A stretch of DNA of 64,000 nucleotides from Sphingomonas immobilis. GTDB lineage: Bacteria; Pseudomonadota; Alphaproteobacteria; Sphingomonadales; Sphingomonadaceae. The notes beneath the pieces are model-generated. The model ran no database searches. It saw only the letters and a list, made by a program, of their open reading frames with translations, and had not been told where the DNA came from. The stretch is taken from NCBI RefSeq assembly GCF_030580995.1, contig NZ_JAUQSZ010000018.1:1-64000 (forward strand), read 5' to 3'. Within the stretch, counting starts at the first letter, position 1. Every line of letters starts with the position of its first letter. Shown here piece by piece: positions 18,631 through 27,236 of the stretch. The position numbers and the translations under genes are program-made.

Positions 18631-18750
18631 TTACTCCGCGATGAGAAGGGCGCCGGCTTCGGTCGCCAGCATGACGTTTTGTGCGAGCAGCAGGACGCAC
18701 CGGATTCGTGCCGGCAGCGACGCGAGGTCGATCGCGAGGCGCAGCATCAT
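18631..18750 (-). CDS. 39-residue ORF between spike-base and esterase genes
   Basis: A short frame MMLRLAIDLASLPARIRCVL... ending LLIAE. Its first ATG overlaps the TGA of the spike-base gene, and its TAA lies just before the esterase ATG, the spacing expected of a real coupled gene. It is amphipathic to hydrophobic, with one cysteine. The function is unknown; a small structural partner of the two neighbours is possible. Confidence 0.5.
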   Translation of the reverse strand: MMLRLAIDLASLPARIRCVLLLAQNVMLATEAGALLIAE

Positions 18751-19010
18751 CCGAGCGCCAGGATGCCGGTCGCGGTCGTGCCCGTCGCGCGCACCGCGAT
18801 CGGCCGCACCGGCAGCAGCGTGCCGTCGGGAATGTTGCTCCACACGCTGTCGGCGGCATCGTCGGGCAGGCGCAGCGTCAGCGAGCCGCCGCTCCCGACG
18901 AACAGCGCGCGCGGGCGGAAGTCGAGCGCCGCCGCATCGGAAGGCGTGATCGCCAGCGCGCGCGTCACCGGCGAGCCGATGCCGCTCGAATAATCGCGGA
19001 AATCGTCCAT
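18747..19010 (-). CDS. Phage/GTA-type spike base protein (RCAP_rcc01079-like)
   Basis: An 87-residue protein: MDDFRDYSSGIGSP, AITPSDAAALDFRPRALFVG, SGGSLTLRLPDD and a close PVRPIAVRATGTTATGILAL. This order of motifs (aligned start, RALFVGxGG, PVRxxxVRATGTTA) is the pattern of the spike base protein family of gene transfer agents and tailed phages. In those particles it seats the tail spike. Here it heads a three-gene unit with a 39-residue ORF and an SGNH esterase inside an EPS locus, with no other virion gene nearby. The ATG at 19010 follows AGGAG. Confidence 0.75.
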   Translation of the reverse strand: MDDFRDYSSGIGSPVTRALAITPSDAAALDFRPRALFVGSGGSLTLRLPDDAADSVWSNIPDGTLLPVRPIAVRATGTTATGILALG

Positions 19011-19103
19011 GAAGACTCCTATGTTCGTGTTTTGTTCCATAAAAAATGCGACCCTTTCCGCAATGGAAAGGGTCGCCGATATGTACCATATAGGATAGTT
19101 ATG

Positions 19104-21779
19104 TCAAGCGTGAACGAACCCATAGGCATTGCTCACCAGCTGGTTCGCATGAACGCCGAGCAGCTTGATCGAATCGCCGTTGCCGAAGCTGATGATCGTG
19201 TCATTGCCCTGGTCGGTCAGCATCGGCTTGAAACCGGCCTTCAGGAATGCGGTCAGGTTGAGCAGATCGTTGCCGTTGCCGAAATCGGTGATGACATCGT
19301 GCCCGGTGCCGAGGCCGATCGCGAAGGAATCGGCGCCGGCACCGCCGGTGATCGTGTCGTTGAACGTGCTGCCGAAGATCACGTCATTGCCCGCCGATCC
19401 GACGATACGGTGCGATCCGTCGTCCACCACCGTGTTGTACGATGTGGCGTTCAGCGTGTAGGTGCCGGTGCCGTTGTTCGCGCTCTCGACCACGACGTAA
19501 TAGCTGCCGGTCGCTGGCACGACGAAGCGCGCCAGCGCGTCGTTGCCCGATCCGCTGTTATCGTCGCTGACGACCAGCTTGCCCGCGCTGTCGTAGATGC
19601 TGATCTTGCCGTCGGCGAGCGTGCCGATGCCCGATCCGCCCGCCGCGAGCGCGATCTTCATGTCGGTGCCCTTGGCAAGGTCGATCTTGAACCAATCCTT
19701 GTCGCCGGCTTTGCCGATCGTGTCGGTGGCGCTGCCCCACATCGCCAGCGAATTGCTGGTCTGGTCGTTACCCGAGCTGGTGAGGAAACCGAGCGGGGCC
19801 GACGCCTGGAAGCTGTAGCCCGCGCCGACCGCCTTGAGGTTATCGTTGGAGATGCCTTTGAGGGTGATGGTATCGCCGGTTGCGAAGCTGATCTGGAGGT
19901 CGTTGCCGGTGTTGGTGAGCGTGGGTTTGTATCCGGCGTCGAGATACGCGGCGATGTCGAGGATGTCGGCCTCACCGCCCGCACCGAAGTCGGTGATCGT
20001 GTCGTGGCCCGCGCCCAGCCCCACCTTGAACACGTCCACCCCGCTGCCGCCGGTGAACGTGTCGTCGAACCGACCGCCGATCAGCACGTCGTTGCCCGCC
20101 GTGCCCGTCAGCACGTGCGTCCCGGTGTCGGCCACCACATTGTAGTTCGTCGCGTTGAGCTTGTACGTGCCCGTGCCGCCGTCGGCAGCCTCCACCACCA
20201 CATAATAGGTGCCCGTCGCCGGCACCGTGAACCGCACCAGCGCATCGTTGCCCGAGCCGCTGTTGTCGTCGCTCGCCACCAGATTGCCGGCGGCGTCGTA
20301 GATGCTGATCCTGCCGTCCGCCAGCGTCCCCTGCCCCGAGCCCAGCCCGTTCAGCGTGATCCGCGTGTCGGCACCCTTGGCCAGGTCGATCGTGAAGTAA
20401 TCCTTGTCGCCCGCCTTGCCGACCACGTCCGCCGCCTGGCCCCACAGCTGGAACGCATGGCTCGCCTGGTCGCCGCCCGACTGGTTGATGAACGAAAGCC
20501 CCGGCGCATAGCCCGTCGCCGTCGCCACCAGACCTTCGGCCTGCGCACCCTTCACCAGGATCGTCTCGCCGCTTGCAAAGCCGATCCGCACGTCGTCGCC
20601 AACATTGGTCAGCGTCGGCTTCAGGCCCGCGGTCAGATACTCCGATATGTCGATCGCGTCCTTGTCGCCGTTCGCGCCGAAGTCGGTGATCACGTCCTTG
20701 CCGCTGCCGCGCGCGAACACGAACGTGTCGTTGCCCGCACCCCCGGTCAGCGTGTCGTTGCCCGCACCGCCGATCAGGATATCGTTGCCGCCCTTGCCGT
20801 CGAGCACGTTGTCGCCCGCATTGCCGGTCAGCGTGTTGGCAAGATCGTTGCCCGTCCCCAGCGCGTTCGCCGCCCCGCTCAGCGTCAGCGTCAGCGCCTT
20901 TGCCGACAGCACCGCATCGACCGCACTCGACACGTTCAGCGCCGCCGCGCCGAACAGCGCCTTGAACGTATCCCCGGTCGCCCCGTACTGGCCGTTGTCG
21001 AGCTGACCCGCGAATGCCGAGTTGACGTCCCAGTACAGCTCGTACGCCACGTCGTGGCTGTCGAACCACTGTTTCACCAAGGTGACGAACGCGCTCGCAT
21101 TCTCGGAGTTGACCCCCCACTCGCTGTACGCCGACTGCTTGCCGTGCGCCGCCGCGAAGGTCTCCAGCCACTGCAGGCCGTATTTGGTGTTCTTGTAATA
21201 GTTGAACGCCTGGACCGGATCCTTGATGCTCCAGCTCTGCTTGCTGTCCCAGTAGAAATCCATGCCGATATAATCGACGTACTTGTCGCCCGGATACGCC
21301 GTCGCCGGGTCCATCGTCCCGCCCACGTTGACGTTCCACTCGAACTTGAAATTGCCCGATACCGAGCGGAACGCATCGACGAACTGCCGGTAGGCCGCTG
21401 CATAGCTCGCCGGATCACTGGTCGCCGACCACGGCATCCAGCTCGCGTTGAACTCCTCGCCCACCCGCACGATGATGTCGCTGCCCGTCCCATACGCCGC
21501 CACCAGCTTCTGCGCCGCCTGCACGTAGTAACTGTTGTACTTGCCCGCCGCCGCATCCTGCAGCGTCCCCCCGTTCGCAAACATCGGGATCGTCCACCGC
21601 AACGCAGACGTCGCCGCAACCGACTTCATGTTGCCGATCTGCCACCCGATGCTGCTCACCCAGTCCGACCAGCTCGCCCGACCCGTGTTCGCCGCAACAA
21701 TGTCCACACCCGCACCAAGCCACGCAGACGCACGACCCACCGCACTCGCATCGTTCCCTACATGAAATCCGTAAAGCAT
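19104..21779 (-). CDS. GH26-like hydrolase with RTX and PPC-like repeats
   Basis: An 891-residue predicted secreted glycanase. GH26-like domain at about 1-300, with candidate acid/base Glu109 (VGEEFN), candidate nucleophile Glu220 (AYSEWG) and YPGDKYVDYIGMD. RTX nonapeptides follow (GGAGNDTLTG, about 330-380), then three copies of a module reading DxITDFG, YLxAGxKPTLT, GDxIxLxG, alternating with two PPC-like beta domains (GKAGDKDYFTIDLAKG and GKAGDKDWFKIDLAKG). The protein ends with GNGDSIKLLGV and a short hydrophobic tail, a likely type I secretion signal shared with the gene at 46816. No N-terminal leader is seen. The ATG at 21779 aligns with the GTG at 2750; an upstream Cys-rich extension is considered non-coding. 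DNA for residues 2 to about 650 is identical to the gene at the left edge. Confidence 0.9.
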   Translation of the reverse strand: MLYGFHVGNDASAVGRASAWLGAGVDIVAANTGRASWSDWVSSIGWQIGNMKSVAATSALRWTIPMFANGGTLQDAAAGKYNSYYVQAAQKLVAAYGTGSDIIVRVGEEFNASWMPWSATSDPASYAAAYRQFVDAFRSVSGNFKFEWNVNVGGTMDPATAYPGDKYVDYIGMDFYWDSKQSWSIKDPVQAFNYYKNTKYGLQWLETFAAAHGKQSAYSEWGVNSENASAFVTLVKQWFDSHDVAYELYWDVNSAFAGQLDNGQYGATGDTFKALFGAAALNVSSAVDAVLSAKALTLTLSGAANALGTGNDLANTLTGNAGDNVLDGKGGNDILIGGAGNDTLTGGAGNDTFVFARGSGKDVITDFGANGDKDAIDISEYLTAGLKPTLTNVGDDVRIGFASGETILVKGAQAEGLVATATGYAPGLSFINQSGGDQASHAFQLWGQAADVVGKAGDKDYFTIDLAKGADTRITLNGLGSGQGTLADGRISIYDAAGNLVASDDNSGSGNDALVRFTVPATGTYYVVVEAADGGTGTYKLNATNYNVVADTGTHVLTGTAGNDVLIGGRFDDTFTGGSGVDVFKVGLGAGHDTITDFGAGGEADILDIAAYLDAGYKPTLTNTGNDLQISFATGDTITLKGISNDNLKAVGAGYSFQASAPLGFLTSSGNDQTSNSLAMWGSATDTIGKAGDKDWFKIDLAKGTDMKIALAAGGSGIGTLADGKISIYDSAGKLVVSDDNSGSGNDALARFVVPATGSYYVVVESANNGTGTYTLNATSYNTVVDDGSHRIVGSAGNDVIFGSTFNDTITGGAGADSFAIGLGTGHDVITDFGNGNDLLNLTAFLKAGFKPMLTDQGNDTIISFGNGDSIKLLGVHANQLVSNAYGFVHA
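19832..21777. repeat. 1,946-bp direct repeat, copy B
   Basis: Identical to 800-2745 in the same orientation. About 17 kb of EPS genes lie between the copies, so recombination between them would delete the methyltransferase, ligase-like gene, two GT2s, GT4, wzc, wza, the esterase unit and one hydrolase tail. Confidence 0.95.
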
Positions 21780-21878
21780 CGACCCGCACCCCATTTGAGC
21801 ATCACGGGTGCAGCACGTACAGTTCACCTATTAAGGTGCGCCGAGTATTAACGGTTAAGTGCGCCTGTGCGCACGCCC

Positions 21879-21900
21879 TTAATATCTGGTTTTACATACT
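21879..21900 (-). promoter_or_regulatory. Conserved upstream element, second copy
   Basis: Plus strand TTAATATCTGG followed by GTTTTACATACT (sharing the G) matches 2846-2867 at 19 of 22 positions, including an identical 12-base core. It lies 100-121 bp upstream of the start at 21779. The intergenic stretch 21780-21949 is otherwise AT-rich without a visible gene. Confidence 0.45.
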
Positions 21901-21949
21901 TTAAATGATGTAGAATCAGAAGCTTATGAAAAACATATCACCGTTTTGG

Positions 21950-23314
21950 TTATACCGTCGCATGTTGCGTTGCAGCAGTTGCCGATGCCGGGCCTAGCCG
22001 CCGCAGCGGGCTTGGTCGCAGGCGATTCGGGATGGTCGGTCTGCGCATCGCGGGTGCGATGTACCGGGTAGGCACGAACAGGCAGGAGATGAGCAGACAA
22101 TAATAGGTAACAAGCGGCACCATCGCCGCTCCGCCAAGCGCATCATATTGGATGAAGAACGCCCAGAACGCGATGAACGGCACGCGCGCCATGATCATGC
22201 AGGCGTGATACCAGAGCATCCACAACACCGCGACCGGAATGCCGTATTCCACCACCAGCTTGGTGAGCGGGTTGAGTGTATCCTGGATCAGGCGGTGATA
22301 GGGGCTCACCACGCCCGGCCCCACGCCGGTCAGCGCGAACGTCTTGGACGACAGCACCGTGTCGCGCGCGATCTCGAACGGAGCGACGAAGCGACCGTTA
22401 CCGCTCGTGCCCGAATGCGAGAATTCCATCGTCCGGCCCATCGCATTCTCCGCGATGCCGGTGGTCATCGCCAGCCCGAACAGCAGCGGCACCGCCACGG
22501 CCAGCGCGACGACCTCCTTGAAGCGTAGGTAGAATACCGCGACCAGCATGCCGCACCCGAGCACGATCATGCCCGTGCCGCCGTAGGTCGAGAGCTGCGC
22601 CAGCACGATATAGGCAAGCCGCACCGGCCGCCGGAACAGCGCCAGCTCGATCAGCCCCGCCAGCGCCAGCACCTGCGACGCATAGGATGTCTCGAGCATG
22701 AAGAAGCCGTTCGGCTTGTACCAGTGCGAGAAGTAATTGATTTTCTGGACGTAATTGTAATTGTCGAACATCATCGACTGCGGGAGGTAATCCTCCATGT
22801 TGAGCATGCGCATGCCCGCCGCCTGCTGAAGCCACTGAAAATAGACGAACGATGCGATCACCAGCGCGAAGATCTCGAACCACAAGAGGATGCGCAGATA
22901 CGCGAGCCGGCTGAGGTCGACCCGCATGCAGAAGGGTATGTGCAGGATGATCATGAACAGCAGCGACGGGATCGAAAACGCCGCATGGATCGGGCTTGCG
23001 AAAGTGATAACGATCATCAAAGCCGCAACGCCACAATACGCCAACGTCCGCACCGGCAGGAAATACGCCGATCCCCGCAACACCAGGAATACGCACAGCG
23101 CCGCCACTGCGAAGAAGCCGTATTCGATGTTCGCCGGCTGTAGTGCCAGCTTCTCGGTGAAGATCAGCAGGCCCAGCGCGATCGCCGCCGCGCCGACGAT
23201 GACGCGTTCGTTGGCGTTCAGTATGGCTGCCTTGACCTCATCAACTTTATAGTCACGCCAGGGCTTCAGCAGTTGGGAAGACGCCGTGGCGCCGGCGGGG
23301 ATCGCGATGGTCAA
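21950..23314 (-). CDS. Wzy-like EPS polymerase (multi-pass membrane protein)
   Basis: A 454-residue protein with about 11-12 membrane segments after a 40-residue cytoplasmic start. A periplasmic loop contains FALTGVGPGVVSPYHRLIQD and LNPLTKLVVEYGIP, the G-x-G then N/E-rich pattern of Wzy/O-antigen polymerase-type proteins. It probably polymerises repeat units on the periplasmic face. The TTG at 23314 has GGAG about nine bases upstream, and no ATG near the start is better. It is divergent from the GT at 23468 and lies upstream of the GH26-RTX gene on the same strand. Confidence 0.75.
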   Translation of the reverse strand: MTIAIPAGATASSQLLKPWRDYKVDEVKAAILNANERVIVGAAAIALGLLIFTEKLALQPANIEYGFFAVAALCVFLVLRGSAYFLPVRTLAYCGVAALMIVITFASPIHAAFSIPSLLFMIILHIPFCMRVDLSRLAYLRILLWFEIFALVIASFVYFQWLQQAAGMRMLNMEDYLPQSMMFDNYNYVQKINYFSHWYKPNGFFMLETSYASQVLALAGLIELALFRRPVRLAYIVLAQLSTYGGTGMIVLGCGMLVAVFYLRFKEVVALAVAVPLLFGLAMTTGIAENAMGRTMEFSHSGTSGNGRFVAPFEIARDTVLSSKTFALTGVGPGVVSPYHRLIQDTLNPLTKLVVEYGIPVAVLWMLWYHACMIMARVPFIAFWAFFIQYDALGGAAMVPLVTYYCLLISCLFVPTRYIAPAMRRPTIPNRLRPSPLRRLGPASATAATQHATV

Positions 23315-23467
23315 GACAGTGTCTCCGCCCGCTTTTCGGGTTGTGCAGGCGCGAACATAGCTTGCTAGCGTTCCGAAGGAAAGTTAGACACGCAGCCGCC
23401 CGGTCTTGCCGCGGGACGCGCTCGCCGCGGTTCGATCGATGGCGTCGCGGGGGCTCTATAGCGGAAA

Positions 23468-24643
23468 GTGCGGGACGTGTCGTTTCTGTGGCTCACACGC
23501 TTCCCGCCATATCCGCCCCTGCGCGGCGGTGCCCTGGATTACAGCAGGATGCTGCTCGCCAGCCTTGCGATGCAGGGCCCGGTGACGGGCCTCGCCTTCG
23601 TGCCAGAACAGCCCGTCGAACAGCCTGCCGACGGCGTAACGTGGGAGACGTTACCGCGTTCGATGCCGGGCAAGATCAAGAGCCTGCTCTCGCCGCTGCC
23701 CAATGTTGCAGCGCGCAATGTCGATACCGCCTACCTTCGCCGCGCGGTGGAGCTCGCGCGGTCGGCCGAAGCTGTGTTCGTCGATTTCATCGCCATGTCC
23801 TGGCTGGTCGAGCCGCTAAAGGCGGCGATGCGCGATTGGGCTGAACGGCCGCCGCTGATCGTCGTCACGCATAATCACGAACATGCCGTGCGCCTGCAGA
23901 TGGTCCGCAACACCCGTTCGCCGGCGATGCGCGCGGCGCTCACGCTCGACGCCTGGAAGGCCGGCAGGCTGGAACGACGTGCCAATCTCGCGGCGAACGG
24001 CATCACCGCCATCACCGTAGCGGACCGCGATGCCTTCGCCCGTGACGCCGCGACCCCGTCGATCACGCTGCCCCCCGCTTATGGCGGCCCGGCCGCCGCC
24101 ACGCGCACGATCGGCGCGGATACGCCCCGCGCCGCGATCATCCTGGGAAATCGCGATTCGCATCACAAGGTAATGGTGCTCGAACGCACGCTCGCCGCGC
24201 TCGACGCGGCCGGATTGCCGCGCGCCTTGCATCTGCAGGTCGCGGGCGGCGGCGACCTCGACGGCTTCGCCGCGCGCTATCCCGACATCGCCTTCCTCGG
24301 CTTCGTCGACGATATCGTCGCTTGCCTCGGAAAGGTGCGGCTGGGCCTGTTGACCGACGATATCGGCGGCGGCTTCAAGATCCGTGCGATGACCTATGCT
24401 GCGCTGCGCGTGCCGATGCTGGCGCTGCGCGAGGCGATGCACGGCATGGAGTTCGAAGAGGGGGTCCACTACATCGCCGTGGATACGCTGGACGAACTGG
24501 CGGCGCGCGCGGCGGTGCTGATCGACGATCTCGATACGTTGAACGCCGTTCAGGAAGCCGCCTTCGCCTTTGCCGAAGCGCGTTTCGCCCCCAGCGAACC
24601 CGGCCGCCGCCTCGCCGATTTCGTCGCCCGGCTCTCCGCCTGA
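23468..24643 (+). CDS. GT-B glycosyltransferase
   Basis: A 391-residue transferase. The N-terminal domain begins FLWLTRFPPYPPLRGGALDY, the glycine-rich first loop of GT4/GT1-type enzymes, and LIVVTHNHEHAVRLQM marks the usual His loop. The C-terminal donor domain shows AAIILGNRDSHHKVMVLERT and GFKIRAMTYAALRVPML. A second GTG nine bases on (MSFLWL) is an alternative start. It opens a rightward operon; its TGA overlaps the ATG of the aldo/keto reductase. Confidence 0.8.
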   Translation: MRDVSFLWLTRFPPYPPLRGGALDYSRMLLASLAMQGPVTGLAFVPEQPVEQPADGVTWETLPRSMPGKIKSLLSPLPNVAARNVDTAYLRRAVELARSAEAVFVDFIAMSWLVEPLKAAMRDWAERPPLIVVTHNHEHAVRLQMVRNTRSPAMRAALTLDAWKAGRLERRANLAANGITAITVADRDAFARDAATPSITLPPAYGGPAAATRTIGADTPRAAIILGNRDSHHKVMVLERTLAALDAAGLPRALHLQVAGGGDLDGFAARYPDIAFLGFVDDIVACLGKVRLGLLTDDIGGGFKIRAMTYAALRVPMLALREAMHGMEFEEGVHYIAVDTLDELAARAAVLIDDLDTLNAVQEAAFAFAEARFAPSEPGRRLADFVARLSA

Positions 24644-25473
24644 TGTCCGGCAGGCCGCTCACCCGCTCCGGTGCCGCCCTCTCCCGCCTCGGGCTGGGCT
24701 GCGGGCGTATCGGCTCGTTCAACAACATGGTGCCGCGCGCCGAGCAGGAGGCCTGCATCCGCACCGCCGCGGAGCTCGGCGTGAACCTGTTCGACACCGC
24801 CGACGTCTACGGCCAGGGCGACAGCGAGCGGACGCTCGGCCGCCTCCTCGGCAGGCAGCGCGACGACATCTTCCTCGTCACCAAGCTCGGCAAGAAATTC
24901 TCCGCCAAGATGCGGCTGCTGCGGCCGTTCAAGCCGATCCTGAAACCGCTCCTCGCGCGCGCCGGCAAGGGCGAGACGATCACCGCGCAGCGCGGCGACA
25001 ATATCGCGCACGATTTCTCGCCCGCGCGCTATGCCGCCGCGCTCGACGCTTCGCTGGCGCGGTTGCGCTTCGATCAGGTCGATGCGCTGCTGCTGCACAG
25101 CCCGCCCGCCGCCGCGATCCGCGCACCCGGCGTGGCGGAGGCGCTCGCCGCCCTCGTCGCATCCGGCAAGGCGCGCTATTTCGGCATCTCCTGCGATGAT
25201 GGCGATGCGCTCGACGCGGCGCTCGATCTGCCCGGCCTCGCCATGCTCGAACTGCCGATCGACCTGATCGCGGCCCGCGCCGCCGACGCGCGACTGGCGG
25301 CGGCGCGCGCGGCCGGCGTCGTCATCCTCGCACGCGAGGTAATCCGCCTCCAGCCCGCGCTCGCCCCGCTCGACGCGGTTCGCCTCGCCGGAGAACGCGA
25401 CGACGTCGACACCATCGTCATCGGCGCGAGCCGGCCCGAGCGGCTGCGCGGCCTGATCGAAGCCGCCGGCTGA
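24643..25473 (+). CDS. Aldo/keto reductase
   Basis: A 276-residue NAD(P)H-dependent reductase with the TIM-barrel pattern: LGLGCGRIGSFNN, then FDTADVYGQGDSERTLG (catalytic Asp and Tyr), ITAQRGDNIAHDFSPA, DALLLHSPP and a C-terminal VDTIVIGASRPERL nucleotide-binding end. The usual catalytic Lys is probably in FLVTKLGKKF. Overlap with the GT before it and the 19-bp gap to the GMC oxidoreductase after it suggest co-ordinated sugar-alcohol or aldehyde chemistry, but the substrate is unknown. Confidence 0.85.
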   Translation: MSGRPLTRSGAALSRLGLGCGRIGSFNNMVPRAEQEACIRTAAELGVNLFDTADVYGQGDSERTLGRLLGRQRDDIFLVTKLGKKFSAKMRLLRPFKPILKPLLARAGKGETITAQRGDNIAHDFSPARYAAALDASLARLRFDQVDALLLHSPPAAAIRAPGVAEALAALVASGKARYFGISCDDGDALDAALDLPGLAMLELPIDLIAARAADARLAAARAAGVVILAREVIRLQPALAPLDAVRLAGERDDVDTIVIGASRPERLRGLIEAAG

Positions 25474-25492
25474 GCAGAAGAACAGGACCGTC

Positions 25493-27169
25493 ATGCTGAT
25501 CGACTGCGCGCAACCCGGCCATCCCGAACGGCTCGACACCGATGTCGCCATCCTCGGCAGCGGCCCGGCGGGCATCGCGCTTGCGCTCGCGCTCGCCGAT
25601 CACGGCATCGCGTTCGTCCTGGTCGAGGCGGGCGGCATGGATTTCGACAAGGCGGGCCAGGAATTCTACCGCGCATCGCTGATCGAGCCGGAGAGCCACG
25701 GCCCCGTCCACCTCTACCGCCGCCGCGCGTTCGGCGGCACCAGCGCGGTGTGGGGCGGGCGCTGCATCCCCTATGATCCGATCGATTTCGAGGATCGGGC
25801 GTGGATCCCGAACGCCGCCTGGCCGATCGCCCATGAGGAGATCGCGGCCTATTATCCGCGCGCGCTCGACATCTGCCGCGCCGGCCCCGCCGCCTTCACC
25901 GCCGCCGAGGCATTGCCGGATACGCCCGGCGGCATGATCGACGACGTGCCATCGGCGGACGTGATCCTCGACCGGCTCGAACGCTTCAGCGAGCCGACGC
26001 ATTTCGGCAAGGCGTATCGCGAGAAGCTCGCCGCCGCCCCCAATGCGACATTGCTCACCGGCGCGACCGCGACCGCGCTCGTGACCGAAAACGCCGGTGC
26101 GCGCTGTACCGGCGCCGACCTGCACACGGCGACCGGGGGCACCATTGCGCTGCGCGCGCGGCGCACGATCGTCGCCACCGGCGGGCTGGAGACGCCGCGC
26201 CTGCTGCTCGCCTCCAACGCCGATCGCCCCGCCGGTCTCGGCAACGAGCGCGATCTGGTCGGCCGTTTCTACCAGGCGCATCTCGAGGGCGAGATCGGCA
26301 CGCTCGCCTTCCACAAGCCAGCAAAGGACGTGCGGCTCGATTACCAGCGCTCGCCCGAGGGCATCTACTGCCGCCGCTACATCTGGCTCTCGCCCGAGGC
26401 GCAGCGGCGCGAGCATCTCTCCGGCCTGATCGCCCGCCCCGCCCACGCCAGCATCGTCGATCCGGCGCACCGCGATCCGGTGCTGTCGGCGATGTATCTG
26501 GTGAAGGACTTCATCCTCCCCGAATATGCCCGCAAGCTGACCTCGACCGAGCGCCGCGTGAAGGCCGCGTTCGGCGGCGGCACCAGCAAGCTGATCGCCG
26601 CGCACATCGGCAATCTCGTGCGGCATCCCTTCAAGCTCGCCGGTTTCTCGATCGACTGGGGCCGCCGCCGCGTGCTGGCGACGCGCAAGCTGCCCTCGGT
26701 GGTGCTGCGCGATCCGCGCAACGCCTATCCGCTCGACATCAACGCCGAGCAGTCGCCCAATCGCGACAGCCGCGTGTACCTGTCGAACGAACGCGATCCG
26801 CACGGCGTGCCGCGCCTGTCGATCGACTGGCGCATGACGAGCGACGACCGCGACCGCGTGGCGCGCGGGATGCGCGTGCTGCAGGCCGCGTTCGCCACCT
26901 CGTCGAACGCGACGCTCGATCTGCACGAACTTGACGAGCAGGTCGCCGAGATCACGCGCATCGGCGGCCACCATATCGGCACCGCGCGCATGGCGGCGAG
27001 CCCGCAGGATGGCGTGATCGACGGCAATTGCGAGACGTTCGAGACGCGCGACCTGTTCGTGGCCGGTGCCGCCGCCTTCCCCACGTCCAGCTTCGCCAAC
27101 CCGACGCTGACGATCATCGCGCTGTCGCTGCGCCTCGCCGATCATCTCGCCGCGACCGCGACACGCTGA
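25493..27169 (+). CDS. GMC-family FAD-dependent oxidoreductase
   Basis: A 558-residue flavoprotein. The N-terminal dinucleotide fold reads DVAILGSGPAGIALALALA with a terminating VLVEAGG, followed by RRRAFGGTSAVWGGRC, a GMC signature. The C-terminal domain carries GGHHIGTARM (active-site His) and LFVAGAAAFPTSSFANPTL (second conserved His replaced by Asn in FANPT). Such enzymes oxidise sugar or alcohol groups; the electron acceptor is unknown. No signal peptide. Its position between a reductase and a GH26 lipoprotein suggests it modifies or tailors a sugar of the EPS. Confidence 0.85.
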   Translation: MLIDCAQPGHPERLDTDVAILGSGPAGIALALALADHGIAFVLVEAGGMDFDKAGQEFYRASLIEPESHGPVHLYRRRAFGGTSAVWGGRCIPYDPIDFEDRAWIPNAAWPIAHEEIAAYYPRALDICRAGPAAFTAAEALPDTPGGMIDDVPSADVILDRLERFSEPTHFGKAYREKLAAAPNATLLTGATATALVTENAGARCTGADLHTATGGTIALRARRTIVATGGLETPRLLLASNADRPAGLGNERDLVGRFYQAHLEGEIGTLAFHKPAKDVRLDYQRSPEGIYCRRYIWLSPEAQRREHLSGLIARPAHASIVDPAHRDPVLSAMYLVKDFILPEYARKLTSTERRVKAAFGGGTSKLIAAHIGNLVRHPFKLAGFSIDWGRRRVLATRKLPSVVLRDPRNAYPLDINAEQSPNRDSRVYLSNERDPHGVPRLSIDWRMTSDDRDRVARGMRVLQAAFATSSNATLDLHELDEQVAEITRIGGHHIGTARMAASPQDGVIDGNCETFETRDLFVAGAAAFPTSSFANPTLTIIALSLRLADHLAATATR

Positions 27170-27236
27170 AGCTCAACGGGTTTGCAGCGCCGCCGCGCGC
27201 GGTTATGGTGCGGCGCACAAACGGAAGGCCTCGCCG

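Noticed and set aside
800..21777. A composite transposon bounded by the two identical segments
   Set aside because: No transposase, terminal inverted repeats or target-site duplications were found at either end, and the identical part is coding sequence.
19104..21779. A long RTX adhesin of the LapA type as substrate for the LapG-like protease
   Set aside because: The RTX proteins start directly with a catalytic domain, are under 1,000 residues as far as seen, and show no retention module or obvious LapG cleavage site.
21780..21827. An upstream ATG extension of the GH26-RTX gene rich in cysteine
   Set aside because: It is absent from the identical gene at the left edge, where a stop codon lies just upstream of the aligned start.
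18681..21851. A 1,056-codon open frame on the plus strand opposite the GH26-RTX gene, and a related 665-codon frame at 756-2753
   Set aside because: Both are Arg/Val/His-rich shadows of the GH26-RTX reading frame on the other strand; the RTX codon pattern in GC-rich DNA leaves the antisense frame open. No domain or ribosome site is seen.
25418..27145. A 575-codon minus-strand frame
   Set aside because: Shadow of the GMC oxidoreductase, which has a full FAD-binding signature on the plus strand.
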